A DNA stretch of 64,000 bases, from assembly GCA_024721245.1 (NCBI GenBank), contig CM045564.1, forward strand, positions 18,298,019 through 18,362,018. Reading direction: 5' to 3'. Made by a program: the position numbers and the translations under genes. Origin of the DNA: Mitragyna speciosa. Its lineage: Eukaryota; Streptophyta; Magnoliopsida; Gentianales; Rubiaceae. The notes beneath the pieces were generated by a model, which saw nothing but the letters and a program-made list of their open reading frames with translations, was not told the origin of the DNA and did no database searches. Position 1 is the first letter of the stretch. The number at the start of each line of letters is the position of its first letter. Positions 11,067-23,896 of the stretch are shown in pieces.

Positions 11067-12239
11067 ATTGAGAGCTCGTGGTAGTTTTTCTTTCTTTTTT
11101 TTTTAAAATTTATTTTGCTCGTTTTTAGTTTTTTAGGTGACGTGATAGGATATTTAGGGCGACGAGATATTTAAGCGATGATTGATGGGGGGAAGTTTTG
11201 ATGGTTTAGCGATTAATGTAGAAGTGGGAGTTATTACTGCTCCTGTATGAATTGATACAATTTTGTCGTCTTAAGACATAAGATTAAATGAAATGACATT
11301 TTTATTGTGGAAAGTGAATACTTTCATTTGATGTTTTGCACTTGTTTGTTTTTGCATTTTTTGCTTTTAGCTTGTGTTTGTAGAAGTAGAATTTAGTTAA
11401 AATTCCGGAACTGTTTGGTTATTCTGTGTCCTTAGATTGTATTGCTGTGGTGCTTGTCAAAATTTTATGCATATATTGTGCTGTGAAACTCTAAAGTTGA
11501 ACTTTTTAAAAGTTGCAGAACACTGGCCTACCTTTTTCATGGATATTAAAACAAGTTGCTTTGTATCAATATACTATTGATACTCAGACAGAAAAAAAAA
11601 TATAAGGACATTGTTCAATTTTCCTATGCGAATTGTGTGAACAACAAGATTTATCTGTAGAAAGCAGTTTTCTTAGCACTTCTGCCAGCGAATCAGGTGG
11701 CTCTAAACGAATTGATGGGGTCATGAAATTGGGCAGTATTTTAAATAAAAGTAGTGCTTCTAGTATTGCCTCATTTCTAAGGAAGTATACTTTCAAATCA
11801 ACAATAATTTCATAATTGAAGTACGTCAGTCATTTATGCTTGTTCTGCGGTTTACTTGAGGCTGGATCACCAGACTAACGGCTGAGGTACTTTGCTCATG
11901 CTTAAATTTAATGCGTCTTACTTTCATTGAGTTTTTTTCCCCTTTTGGGCCTTAGCAAGCATCATTTGCTATGTTTATCTTTGGAGAAATCCAGATATAG
12001 TACCTTGCATCACGGTGATCAGTAATGCTTATTTGGGTTTGAATTTGTAGATGGCTAGCTTAATTTGCGGGACTGTCTATAATTCGTTATGGATTAAGCA
12101 TTAGTGAATACTGAATCGAGTCATAGAAGAAATAGATCAAACAGATGATGGACAATGGAATCTTGTTCATTGATATGATGTGGGATTTCAAATAGGTAGG
12201 TTGCTATAACATGTGTTTCTCCTTATTTGTCAATAGTAA
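11067..12239. other. RPI 3' flank and intergenic
   Basis: The first few hundred bases are T-rich and likely hold the RPI 3' UTR. No other gene is visible. A short open frame near 11633-11815 resembles nothing I know. Confidence 0.5.
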
Positions 12240-14202
12240 TATGCATTTTCTTACGATTGAGCTTCCCCTGTAACCTGTAAATTGAGATGGTGAATTTGTG
12301 AGCAACCTGTAAATTGATTATGGAACCAGAAATCGCTTTCTGACTGAAACCCTGTGGAACAAATAGCACATGGAAGCAACGTTGTGGGTTGAAGTATGTT
12401 AGGGAAAAGGTGATGCATTTGCAAACAGATGCTGTACTGTAAACTGAGTTCTGCAGTTTTTTGGTTAACTTGGTTCTTCTGGCTGTAAATGGTACAGCAC
12501 AATTGCCTTTGAGTTTAGTTTTCATTACATTTTGTAGTATGTTAGGCTTCTGTATTTTGACCAAAACCACCAAAAGATATCAAATTCAAGGAGGGGGCAA
12601 GTGCATTTGTAGTCAATTGAATGGTTAGCAGATGGCATGGCGTACTTCATTTCAAGCTTTGCAGATTTGCAGAAGTCCTTTTGGTTTACAAGAAGAGATC
12701 ACCTGAGACTTACTAATTGCATGTACTATTGCTTTTTATTTTTTATCCCCTACTTTCCGTAAGTATATGATGATGTTTACAGATTAATAAGGCTATCCAT
12801 TGAATTGCCATAAGGGTTGTGTCTTTGTTTTTATTTTAAAGTTATCCTAATAATGCTGTGTATTTGATAATATTCCCTCTGAATTTCCTAGGAATTATCC
12901 ATCAAATTTATATCTGCAGCAGCTATAACACTAGTAGAACTTGTAATATGTGAACTATTGAATTCTTGGCTACATTAATCTTTCCTATTGATTATGAGAA
13001 CAATTATTGTTTAGATGTTTAGAATATGGGGTAGCATATTCGGATCCTGGCGAGTTATATATTGTCAGAACTAGATGTTTAGATGGTTTGGTTCAGCGTT
13101 TCAATAGATTTTTCCCCTGTATCCTTCTCTAGACTCTGAATCTCTTTTATCATTTGGATGGTTATTTTTGGTTGGTGTATTGGAAAAATTCAGCATTGAC
13201 GTTTAATTTAGACTCCAAAACCATTGAAATGAAACCTTGTAGCATTTTACTTTTAGCCTGTTTAATTTGGAAGACAACAGAAATTATTGAAACTTCTCTC
13301 TCAAAAGGTTTCATATTATTTATGTTGATTAGTGTACAACTTTAGTGCACTTGGGTTAAGCAATTACTGCTGCACATTTTTCAGTATGGGAGCAACAGAA
13401 GTGCTCTGGAACTGTGGGAAATTATCAATTCGACTAGGAATGATTGATTTGCTTGTTGACACGATCAATTTGATTACAAACAAAAATGGCGATTCTTTAG
13501 TACTTTAGTGCAGCATGGTGCCAGCTATCTTACTAAAGCAAACAGATTAGTCATCTTGTCTAATTCTGAATCCTGGCATATGCAATTTCAAGTCCATTCA
13601 GAAGACCATTATTTCTTTTACTTGTTTAAAATGCAAATGCAACTTCAGGCTAAGGAAAGTTCATAGATCCCTGGAGAACAAATTTAACATCATTGAATCG
13701 TATTATAAATCTCTTAACTTCTTTCAGTCCTTACTCCCATGATCTACTCCATGTTTTTCAGGGAAAAAAAAAGAGAAAAAATATTTTTGCTTAAAATTTG
13801 ATTTTACTGATTACTGTTAGGACTTACAGTGTCATGGAATCATGCCAACAATTGATTTAATAATTCAAAATTCATATGTTACTAATTTAATTCGGACAAT
13901 AGAGTTGGGTATAAAAACATAAGATAGTGATACTGACATCTCACTTTGTATTATTAGCATTCTGCTTACTAAATATTTCTTGTCAAACTGATTAAAAAAA
14001 ATACGAAATACCAAGATGTGTAGTACCAATATCCGGCCCAAAATATAGGCATAATAATCAGTACACTTATCAACAAGTTTGATTTCCACAAAATCCAAAA
14101 CCGATTGACTTTAGGAAACTTCGAATGCACAATAAAAAAATCCGAAACTGCATGGCTTTAGATAGTTTTAGGAAACTTTGCATATACAAAGGAATCCAAA
14201 AC
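12240..14202. repeat. Tandem segmental duplication, copy A, left arm
   Basis: This arm is nearly colinear with 24188-25338 plus 27172-27832 in copy B. Shared landmarks are GAACAAATAGCACATGG (12357; 24304), GTAGCATATTCGGATCCTGG (13031; 24870) and CATCACTTGT-free stretches up to the ATATCCGGCCC phrase (14029; 27660). The arm ends at the MULE2 target site. The unit continues after MULE2 at 23017. It is upstream DNA of the NAC gene. I see no gene of its own in it. Confidence 0.85.
14193..14202. repeat. MULE2 target site duplication, left
   Basis: AATCCAAAAC here is repeated exactly at 23007-23016. The unoccupied counterpart is ATTCCAAAAC at 27823-27832 in copy B. Confidence 0.9.
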
Positions 14203-14306
14203 GAGTAATTCCTTAGTTTAGGATTATTTGAGGATCAATTCTGCAAATGGGACAATTTTGGGCCGTATTTCTAGCATAGTGATCATCGCATTCAAGAAAT
14301 GCGATG
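14203..14306. repeat. MULE2 left terminal inverted repeat
   Basis: About 104 bp pair with the reverse complement of 22901-23006, with scattered mismatches. The shared stretch starts GAGTAATTCCTTAGTTTA and ends at the palindrome CATCGCATTC...GAAATGCGATG (14284-14306). Confidence 0.85.
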
Positions 14307-14363
14307 TTATTTTTTTTTTTTTTTGGCAATTTTGTTCAATTTGACGAACAATGGTGAAATCAA

Positions 14364-14427
14364 GGCAAAATCGCATTTGTAGAATGCGATGTCTGGAGAC
14401 ATCGCGTTATTTGAATGCAATTTTGCC
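14364..14427. repeat. Nested palindrome in MULE2 left subterminal region
   Basis: The outer arms GGCAAAAT and ATTTTGCC enclose ATCGCATT/AATGCGAT and a central GATGTC-tgga-GACATC. The whole 64-nt stretch can fold on itself. It uses the same GCATTC/GAATGC core as the repeats at the right end of the element. Confidence 0.7.
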
Positions 14428-15039
14428 TTTTTGACTTCCAACCCCAATTTTGACCGTTTGAGCTTTTACTTTTTGATTTTTTAATTTTAGGATTGGGGTT
14501 TAGTTTTTGACTTTTCAACATTAGGGTTTTGGGTTTTACCTTAATTTTTTAGATTAGGTTCAAGGTGGTTTAACATTGTTAGTTTTGGGTTTAGGGTATT
14601 TATGATTTATTATTAGACTTATAGTTTTTATTATTGGGTTTATGATTTAGAATTTATATTTTATTTTTGAGGTGAGAATTTAGAATTTGGGTTTTTTTAT
14701 TGTTTGGTTTTGCTTTTAGGATCTCAATTTTTTGTTTTAGCATTTAGGATAGCATATATAATTACGCCTTAATTAGGGATTAAAATTTAAAATTTAGATA
14801 CATAATTGTAGAGTTTAAAGTTGGTAGATAATTATAAAATTTGAAATATAGAATTACGCCTTAGGGTTTATTAGATCTTAGGATTTAGAGTATATTAGGA
14901 TAAATGTGAATAGAACAATAAATGAGTAAAATATAATGACATAAAAGTGAAAAAAATTACAAATTCTACATAATGAAAATATTATAGATAATTAATAATA
15001 TATAATAAAAACATTGAAATCAATAAAAATAATACATAC

Positions 15040-17463
15040 AGAGTCTAATGTGATCCTAATGTACTATGTGTCCCGCATCCAGTCGGCCTACGAATTTTAC
15101 ATGTCTTACGAAGTATGTCTTTGGATACATGTTGGGGCTCTTGGTCATCGTGCATAATATTCTCAAATTCTGAAGTGAAGCATGCAAAAGGCACTAGTGA
15201 AGTAGAAATGTCTATTGTGGAGGCTTGCATAATATAAGACGCACCAAATGTTGGGAATGGTAAAGTCGTCGAAGCTTGAGTTTGCACATAATAAGGCAGG
15301 GTGAACGTAGATAATATGGTAGGCTGCTGTGATGGGCTTTCATCGTAACCGTACAAATGAGACGAGACATAACCAGTCTAATTGGAAGGGTCGTCATCAT
15401 GATAATACGACTGAGAAGAACCTTCATCGTGATCGTATGACTGAAAAGTATCATAACTAGTTAGCTAGGAAGGGCCTTCACCGCAATCAGTCTTCTCGCC
15501 AAATTGAACACGACGACGTCCTCCACCATGTTAGCTTCCTGAGACATTTCGAGCGGCCCTACAAACTCGACGAGCACTAATGTGATCATCAGCACTGGGA
15601 AAATGAAAATCTATAGGGCGATATGAAAGACAGTCTAACTCTCTAACCCTATGTAGCGTCTCATAGGTCATGTCTCGAACTATAGTCCACACATTGGCCA
15701 CTGCAGGCTCAACATCGGGCAAGTTATCAATGGATAGATGATGCATGCAGGACACCATGTCAAACTGCAAAAAAAAATATTTAAAAATAAATAATAATTT
15801 GTTAAACATAATACAAAATTAAAAAAATATAAAGCACTTACAACGTAGTTTGATCTCGAGCCGTCACCTTGATAACCCTCCAGTTGAGTAAGACGGTGAC
15901 TGAGATTAAAAACGTACAACACTGTCTTTTCTTTATACCAACGGATGTACTCATGTGATGGACTTTTAGTATCGACAGCTGGTGTGCCTCTAGTGACCGT
16001 ATCATAACGTTCCGTCCATGAATCGATGTATGTTTGGTAGAATAAACGCCAATTGATAAATGTTTGGTAGAATAAACGATAGTTGGTAGGAAGTACAACC
16101 ATGACGGTCAATTGTATGTATGTATGTGAGACTGTGCATCTATAAGTAATTGCCGTGGTACAGTCTGCTATATCCCGAATTGACGTAAAACACTATGAGG
16201 AAGGTGAGCTTCCACAATCTCCAAACAAATAAGATAGGTTACTAATTATCAAATTTTACTGTCGCCAGTACAGTAATCATGGTAGCATAGTAAGTCCGTG
16301 GTCAAAATATGGCTGCCAAATGAACTGCAACAATAATGAAATTTAAATTAAAGATATTTAAAGATATATTGTAACAATTTTAAGCAAATTACAACTATAA
16401 AAAATATTTAAATTAAAGATATATTGTAAAACTTTTAAGCAATTTATCTCTTCTAGTCACAATCTGTCTAACTGATCACGAAACACTAGTAAAACATATC
16501 GAGAAACCCTATGCAGGTCAAACTCAACATCCCACCTGAAAAAGCAACTGAAATTTTAATAAAACTACAAAAAATATTTAGTCCAACAGAGATGATGCAT
16601 GTGTAGTTTTTTCTTACCGAGATCCATATGGTCTATGGACATTTGTTGATAGCACTAGTCTATTCAGACGCATAATAGGTAGTCGCTCACAAACCCATAA
16701 CTGAAGCAGTACCAATGGATTACGAATCTCTCGTGTCGCAGGTAACATGACATCACACATACTTCGATATAATATAACTAGTACCGTAGAACTCCAACTG
16801 TACCCCCAATAGTTTCTAAATCTCTCAAATTGGTAACAATTGTAGAGGTACCTGATTGCCCAATTTATCAAAAATAAGTGACTCCCCAACAACATCATGA
16901 TGTATATACAAGTACGCTGTCGACAAGTATTGTCTGATGCATTATCTGAAAAATGTACCTGCAGTGTGGATTCAAGCAACGCATCGTCAATCGAACCCCT
17001 GAAATGTCTAATCGATCAGGAAGAAAGCCCAACAACTCATGACACATGAGCCTCCAGTCCTCTATGAGGCGTCCTGTGTCATTTGTAATAATAGTCGGAC
17101 CATCAACAGGCAGACCCTAAAGAACCTCAACGTCCTGCAAAGTTACAGTCGCTTTGCTTACAGGCAAATGAAAGGTATGAGTCTTAGATCGCCAGCGTTC
17201 GACTATACTAGTCATAATGCATGATCGACAGTAATGTATCCGTACTATAATACGCCATCAAAACTTACTATACGGATATAGTTTCGAACACGCTCTGGTG
17301 AAGGCATATTATTCTATAACAAACTATCACATCGCCTACACATTAGTTGTGTATCATTAATGTTATTCTCAAATATAAAATGTGCCCGATACGAATTACC
17401 GAGAAATATGAGCTCATGAATATATAGTTCTTGATGTGGACCAAATGTGGAACGACTAGTCAT
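15040..17463 (-). pseudogene. Plant mobile domain (PMD) gene relic in MULE2
   Basis: On the minus strand, pieces match the PMD gene of MULE1 in order. Near 17463 is the start region. An ERW-x-KTHTFHLP-type segment followed by a TVTLQDVEVL-type segment lies around 17220-17100. YIMMLLGSHLF and YSWSSTVLVILYRSMC, equal to the YILMLLSGQLF and YSWGSAVLARLYRSMC segments of MULE1, lie around 16910-16730. The tryptophan-rich C-terminal part lies at 16110-15840. Stops and frameshifts occur throughout. PMD domains occur in the plant genes MAIN and MAIL and in Mutator and Gypsy transposons. The MULE1 gene suggests the relic once had introns; its exact exons are too eroded to place. Confidence 0.8.
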
Positions 17464-17707
17464 TATACACCACAAAGTCTATGAGAATAACAAAACAAAG
17501 GAATATAAGACATATTGTATGAAATTAAAAATAAATAACTTGTTTAACAGTAATTTCGTTGTAATTCGAACCAACAAAACAAAAGAATTTAATTGACAAC
17601 AATACAAGCTTAAAAATATTCTTAATATTAATTCCAATGTAATCTAAACCAATAAAACAAAGGATGATGACAACGTAATACAACAAAATAATCGATACAC
17701 AATAAAT

Positions 17708-20463
17708 TCAATTTCCATGTTGCGATGCAGGATAGTTTTTACTGTTGTGGCTCGCCTGATAACAACGTTTGCACCTTCTTGGTTCGTCAAGCTGTTTCTG
17801 ATCCATTTCATTTCGTATGCGACTTTCCCTTACACGCCTTGATCAACGATTAATAAATCAGCTATTATCATCACGAATCTCTTAATTTGTTACCGGCAAA
17901 TCATCAGGATATGACAAAGTAGTAAATTTACTTGCATACTGAGTAATGTGTGTTTCACGAGTATATGTAAAATCAAAAAGCTAGAAAGGATCTTCACGCA
18001 TCTTCCTACAAACGGCTATTACATGGGAGCATAAAAATCTATATATTTTCCATTTCATGCATGTACAGGTTCTTTGATAATATCGTACTGTATAGTTATT
18101 TCCGTCTTTGTTGTGAAGTCTTCTCCTATTCACAATCGTGCACTTGCCTGCAGAAATATCGACTTCCATAACTTGATGTCGTGCAGCAGTTTAGTCAATT
18201 TCTTTAAATCTCTTCTACTGCTTTGGCGGGAATGATTTCGGTAATAGGCAGTTAGTTCTCTGTTTTTATTAAACATTTTCATTATCTGATGAAATCTCAA
18301 CTCGATACACATTTTGATAGGCATCTGTCTTACTCCACGTATGAACATTATTATAGTTCTGAGATATGTTTGTGGTCAATATCCCCCAACGATGATTATT
18401 GTCATGTACGAGGCACCATTTCTGTGTGTCAATTTCTACAAGATAATTCACAACTTCCTTAAACTGAGATTTCGGTATCTCCATAAAATGCCTCCATTTG
18501 CGCGGTTGTCGAGCACTCCCGATCGTCCAAACCAAATTTTTAAATTTATTACTTCTCTATCTGGCTAATACTTTACTTCAAATATGGTGTAGAAATAATT
18601 TATGATACGTAAATATTTTCTGTAAATAATCAGCATTTTCAATATCATTGCGAATACCGTTGTGTCTATATGATATAATGCATATTGGATGCCACTATCG
18701 CAAAACAAATTGATAGAACTGATGTAAAAATCAAGCACAGCTTGCATTCGTCTCTTCATCAACAATTGCATATGTAAGAGGTAATATGCGGTTATTTGCA
18801 TTAACTATCACTGTAACCAATAATTTCCTTTTATACTCGCTGCGCAAATAAATGCCGTCAATGCTCATAACAAGGCAACAAGTCTAAAATGCATCAATAA
18901 CTTATCCAAATGCCTAGAATGCATACCTAAAAATCTTTACGATATCAGAACTGTACGGATGATGCAAAAATTGAATTACAATCCCGGGATTAAACTGCAT
19001 CAAGGTTTCAACACATTTTGGGAGTATTGCAAAATTAGAATTCTAATCACCATACACTATTTGGACTGCTTTTCTACGAGCGTACCAGGCTTTCTTATAC
19101 GATATATCAACATGCAGGTGTCAGACATTATATATTTTACTTTATATGCTGTATCATTCACAATTGAATGCATAATGTATTATGCAACAACCGCTGATGT
19201 CAAACTTCTATTATTATTGCCATGCATTGCACCAACACACAAATGGTCATCTATCAACTTAGTAATTTGCTACATTCTATGACTTTTTTTGCATTTTGCA
19301 CGAATGCACCAATCACACCGAGTATAACCTAGTAAAGATGATGTACCGGTATTATCAATAGCATACTTGCACTTTGTAACCTACGTTGTCTTTTTAATCT
19401 CGACTACTTTGAACTCCCTGTTTTGTCTGATTGACCATAATCGTACTGCTTTGCTCACTTGCTCTTTGCTCCTAAATAGCATGTGTAAATGAATATCAGC
19501 ATTTTTCTCATCCCAAATATCTAGCCGCTCCGTATGTACTCTTTCAGTTGGATCGTCATCTGATACAATTCCAAGATCCTTAAAGAATGATAGTCCAACA
19601 GAGACATACTCTCGAGAAGGATCATATGAGAATCCAATAGGTACATCCTCTTGAGAAAGCAGACGTGACCTTTAAGATTCAGTTGAGTAAGGATCCAAAT
19701 TATCGTCAGATAAGGGGGACAAAATATTTTCTGAATTAACTTTTTCACTATCCTCCTCAAAAAGTGTACTATTAGATTGCTCTAACCTTCTCTCAGATTG
19801 CACTAATATTTCTATAGGGTTATCACTCATCTGGCAATGCAGACAGGTACTATGAATAGAATCAACATCATGAAATTCTTATTCTCCCATATCAGTATAA
19901 GGATGCATGCGTGATGTACCATATTCTGCTTCTGTAATGGATTCTATTTAGTATAATTTTGCAAGGATGTGTTGAGATTCGGCACGGCAGTGGACACTAT
20001 CGGACTACAATATTGCGGTACATATGGATTATAAGCTGGATTTTGTTGATACAAGAAAGGATTTAATAGAGACATTATTGGCCCACTAGCATTTGTCCTG
20101 CCGACGGTGTCTGGAGGAAGCATTTGGACAATCTCCTTCATTTTAATGTAAAACTCAGCATTGTACCATTGCAAATTATCGTTCAAGTCATATATTACCT
20201 CCAATCTGTCGTCATCGAACACTTTCCATTCCATATGCATTTGTCGACCGCATGGGCATCGGAGGATTATTTTCAACTTGAAACAATTTCTGTCCAATCT
20301 CATAAAGTGGTATATTCTGTCTACTAACTCATCATACTCAATTCTCCGTTTTATTATGAACGACGCATTAGGTCGACGAGGTTCATATCAGGATTGATGT
20401 CCCTTCGTACCGAATTTCACCTCCCCAATACAAACTCACTCTAAGAGGGTTGGTTAAAACCAT
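17708..20463 (-). pseudogene. MuDR-type transposase relic in MULE2
   Basis: On the minus strand it starts at the ATG at 20463 with RVSLYWGGEI, the same PB1-like N-terminus as in the MULE1 transposase (IQLYWGGKI). It continues with RCPCGRQMHMEWKVFDDD (about 20245-20190). A degraded DDE core lies at 18560-18800 (LPLTYAIVDEETN, with stops beside it). A WTIGSARQPRKW segment follows near 18530. The SWIM finger CTCMKWKIYRFLCSHV lies near 18070-18020 and a zinc knuckle of the CxxC type (second half decayed, C to Y) lies near 17780. The TGA at 17708-17710 ends it. Several in-frame stops and shifts make it non-functional. Domain order is that of MURA-like transposases. Confidence 0.85.
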
Positions 20464-20946
20464 CTTTCTCTTACCTTTTTTGAACAAAAAAATATTATTA
20501 CTAATAACAAATTCTTACTAAATGTAAAAATCTAACGCCTATATTGAAGTATTCTCATTATTAGGCAACATTATTTTCTAGTATTCTCTAAATTATTTGC
20601 AAGATTATCTATTTTCAACCATCGATATATCACAATAAAACTAGCATAAACATAACTTTTTATTAACCTTAGTATGCAATCTTTTATTAATTTCTAATTA
20701 TAAATTACACAATTTTTTCAATTGATAAATAATAATTTAGAGCAAATCAATTATCCTACAAATAAATCATGAATAATAATTATTTTTAATTATTAATTAC
20801 TTTCTTCTTTTTCCTATTTTCTTGAAATATTTCATTCTTTTTGTCATGACTATTTTTGCTTTTTGTCCGATGATTTTTGTACTTATAAACATTTCACATC
20901 TTTTGACAAAAATTTAATCATTCCAACTTAATAAAACTATCTTGTA

Positions 20947-21960
20947 ATCAATTATATTCTTTCCTAATTATTCCTAATTTCTTTTTTCGTAATTTTTTTT
21001 ATTTCTTATTTATTTTTCTAATTATCTATGTTACATTTTTTAAACCCTAAACTAATAACTACAACATGCTATCATAACTACAAGAGACTATTTAAAAATT
21101 TTAGTTAGTTCCTCACTTATTCCTACTTTTTATAAATTATCTCATATGCAATCAATTATATTCTTTCCTAATTATTCCTAATTTCTTTTTATTTCTTATT
21201 TATTTTTCTAATTATCTATGTTACATTTTTTAAACCCTAAACTAATAACTACAACATGCTATCATAGCTACAAGAGATTATTTAAAAATTTTAGTTAGTT
21301 CCTCACTTATTTCTACTTTTTATAAATTATCTCATATGCAATCAATTATATTCTTTCCTAATTATTCTTAATTTCTTTTTTCGTAATTCTTTTTATTTCT
21401 TATTTATTTTTCTAATTATCTATGTTACATTTTTTAAACCCTAAACTAATAACTACAACATGCTATCATAACTACAAAGAGACTATTTAAAAAATTTTAG
21501 TTAGTTCCTCACTTATTCCTACTTTTTATAAATTATCTCATATGCAATCAATTATATTCTTTCCTAATTATTCCTAATTTCTTTTTTCGTAATTCTTTTT
21601 ACTTCTTATTTAATTTTCTAATTATCTATGTTACATTTTTTTAAACCCTAAACTAATAACTATAACATGCTATCATAACTACAAAAGAGTATTTAAAAAT
21701 TTTAGTGATTTTCTCACTTATTCCTACTTTTTATAAATTATCTCATATGCAATCAATTATATTCTTTCCTAATTATTCCTAATTTCTTTTTCCATAATTC
21801 TTTTTATTTCTTATTTATTTTTCTAATTATCTATGTTACATTTTTTTAAACCCTAAACTAATAACTACAAAATGCTATCATAACTACAAGAGACTATTTA
21901 AAAATTTTAGTTGATTCCTCACTTATTCCTATTTTTTATAAATTATCTCATATGCAATAT
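20947..21960. repeat. Tandem array, about five copies of a 190-206 bp unit
   Basis: Each unit contains ATCAATTATATTCTTTCCTA, with starts at 20947, 21151, 21341, 21547 and 21752. Units are nearly identical and AT-rich and include the phrase ACCCTAAACTAATAACTA. The array lies upstream of the transposase start within MULE2. Confidence 0.9.
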
Positions 21961-22271
21961 TAAAATATTTTCGTAATTGCTACTTTTTAAATTATTTCCC
22001 TACTTATCCTTTTAAATTTACTTCCTACTTATTTTCGTAATTTTTTCTGGCTTCAAAATATTTTCAATAATTTTCTAGTTTACATAATTCATCCAAATAC
22101 CAACATTTAACGAAAAATCCAACATGTTCATGAATAGACTGAAAAAAACAGTGTCACATTCCATCAAAATAATAAAACAACTATAATCCAATTTAATTGG
22201 TAGTCTTTGAACAAAAATAAAAACATTGATAAACAATCAATTTCACATATTATAGCATAAAAACAATGGCA

Positions 22272-22432
22272 TATATAAACTGCAATATACATAAATAAAC
22301 ATCATAAAACATTAACATATAAACTGTAATATACATAAATAAATATCATAAAACATTAACATATAAACTATAATATACATAAATAAACATCATATAACAT
22401 TAACATATAAACTTCAATATACATAAATAAAC
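22272..22432. repeat. 45-bp tandem repeats in MULE2
   Basis: Roughly four copies of a unit built on ATATAAACTGCAATATACAT and AAATAAACATCATAAAACAT lie end to end, with single-base differences. Confidence 0.85.
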
Positions 22433-22840
22433 TAACCAAATGTATAGCAATATAATAAATACAAAATGTAGAAACTAACCAAGATCGAAGTGATATTTGG
22501 CTTGGTTTCATCAGTAAAGAGCAGCAGCAGAACACCGTTGTTGTTGGGGGGCCAGCAGCAAATGAAGTCTGAAGCAGACAATGAATTCAGTTGAAGGATG
22601 AAGACAATGAGAAGGGGGCGGTATATGAGCAAAAAACTGGAGCAAAACTGAAGAAGAAAGGGTCGCAAAACTAGAGTAAAAAATGAGAAGGGTGTCGGTA
22701 TAAAATGCAAAGACAATGCATTCTAGGAATGACAACGCATTCCTGGAATGTGCTATCTTACACGTAACCTGCAAAAGCTGCAAAGCTGCAGAAGCAGCAA
22801 TAGGCAGCTTTGCAAGACCTGCAGCTGTGGGGGGCAGAAT

Positions 22841-22930
22841 GACATCGCATTCCTGGAGTGCGATGTCTTAGACAACGCATTCCTGGAGTGCGATGTCTTA
22901 GACAACGCATTCCTGGAATGCGATGATCAT
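22841..22930. repeat. Three 30-bp palindromic repeats at MULE2 right end
   Basis: The unit starts GACATCGCATTCCTGGAGTG and closes CGATGTC, forming a hairpin. It recurs at exactly 30-bp steps (22841, 22871, 22901). Two further diverged copies of the GCATTC-x-GAATG core lie at 22713-22757. The last unit is the inner part of the terminal inverted repeat. Confidence 0.88.
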
Positions 22931-23006
22931 AATGCCATAACCAACCCCCAAAAATGTTCCAATTGCAGAACCAACCCTAAAATAATACTAAACTAAGGAA
23001 TTACTC
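22901..23006. repeat. MULE2 right terminal inverted repeat
   Basis: This is the reverse complement of 14203-14306 with mismatches, ending GGAATTACTC at 23006. The target duplication AATCCAAAAC follows at 23007-23016. Confidence 0.85.
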
Positions 23007-23084
23007 AATCCAAAACTCGCTTTAAGAATCATTGTATGTACAAGGAATCCGAAACTCCATGGCTTTCGAAAACCTTCCATAAAG

Positions 23085-23092
23085 TATAAATA
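23085..23092 (+). promoter_or_regulatory. NAC-A TATA box
   Basis: TATAAATA lies about 255 bp before the NAC-A ATG and is conserved with copy B (27901-27908). The MULE2 right end is only about 80 bp further upstream, so most of the old promoter is now separated from the gene by 8.8 kb. Confidence 0.6.
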
Positions 23093-23344
23093 TCTCCTCA
23101 CATCTGAATACATTAACCCTTAATAACGGTGTAGTTAATTACCCTAAATCCTTTCAGCGTTAGTAATCACTATTTAGAGCTTTTTGCGTTCGACTTCTCG
23201 TTCTTCTCTTGGATATTCAGCAAAGAGCAAACCCTTTTCTCTGTATACCTAAGTCTTACTGTAACAATATTTACAATAGTCTTGATTCAATTCAAGAATC
23301 AATAGATACATTACGACAACATATTAGTTGATATACGTACATAT

Positions 23345-23896
23345 ATGGCTGAAAATTATCCAATAGGTTTTCGATTTAGGCCCTCGGAAGAAGAACTACT
23401 CTACCTGCTCTACCTGAAGGTCACAAATCAGTTATCTCAGTTTGATGAAGTTAAGGATAAAACAGTCTACGGGGAAGGTGCCTCGCCCTGGAACATTTTC
23501 GCTGATGATGATCTTCAATGGCAGCTATGTGATGAGAGCAGAAAGAAATGGCAACAAGAAGATGGTTTACGTGTTTACGGAGCTGAACAAGTTGAGTTCT
23601 AAGAGAATTGCAAGAACAGCTGGTTCCGGGACATGGGACGGAGAAAATAAGGCTACTCCAATTGAGCTTATCGAAGGTGTCAAAATTGGTAGCAAGGAAG
23701 ATGTTCAGCTATGTTCTGAATTCGGGTTTGCCAGATGAATGGCAGCTGGATAATGCACGAGTGCTCACTTGATGGTGCAAACTTGAATTGGATTGATAGC
23801 AGTATTCACAATACTAATTATGTAATTTGCAGGATTATAAAGGATGATTCTACATTCACTAAGGTTAAAATTTCTGCAACCCAGAAGAAGATGTGA
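23345..23896 (+). pseudogene. NAC-domain protein, copy A (frameshifted)
   Basis: NAC proteins are plant transcription factors with an N-terminal DNA-binding NAC domain. The start MAENYPIGFRFRPSEEELL matches NAC subdomain A (GFRF-P-EEEL). Next come an SPWNIF block (subdomain B-like), FTELNKLSSKRIARTAGSGTW (C-like, RAxGSGxW), and a degraded D/E region. Compared with copy B it carries three one-base insertions, near 23546-23549, 23697-23700 and 23731-23735. These break the frame early and restore it only near the end, so translation stops at 23602. Even intact the protein would have about 182 residues, that is, a NAC domain with almost no activation region. The gene has no intron, which is unusual for NAC genes. 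Confidence 0.85.

Larger units (their letters stand above)
14203..23006 (-). mobile_element. MULE2: 8.8-kb Mutator-like element with transposase and PMD relics
   Basis: The element runs from GAGTAATTCC to GGAATTACTC (8804 bp) between perfect 10-bp direct repeats AATCCAAAAC. A target duplication of 8-11 bp is typical of Mutator-like elements. Its ends form inverted repeats of about 105 bp. On the minus strand it carries a MuDR-type transposase relic (20463 to 17708), then a plant mobile domain relic (17463 to about 15040). Non-coding parts include a roughly 200-bp tandem array (20947-21960), a 45-bp array (22272-22432) and short palindromes near both ends. The coding parts hold many stops and frameshifts, so the element is dead on its own. 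It lies about 340 bp upstream of the NAC-A ATG and just outside that gene's TATA box. Confidence 0.92.

Noticed and set aside
12223..12573. Minus-strand frames in the duplicated NAC upstream arm (and the relative at 24178-24372)
   Set aside because: The two duplicate copies do not keep the frame, and no domain is recognisable.
22841..22930. Regular 30-bp repeats as a CRISPR-like array
   Set aside because: The repeats are contiguous palindromes without unique spacers, in plant nuclear DNA at a transposon end.
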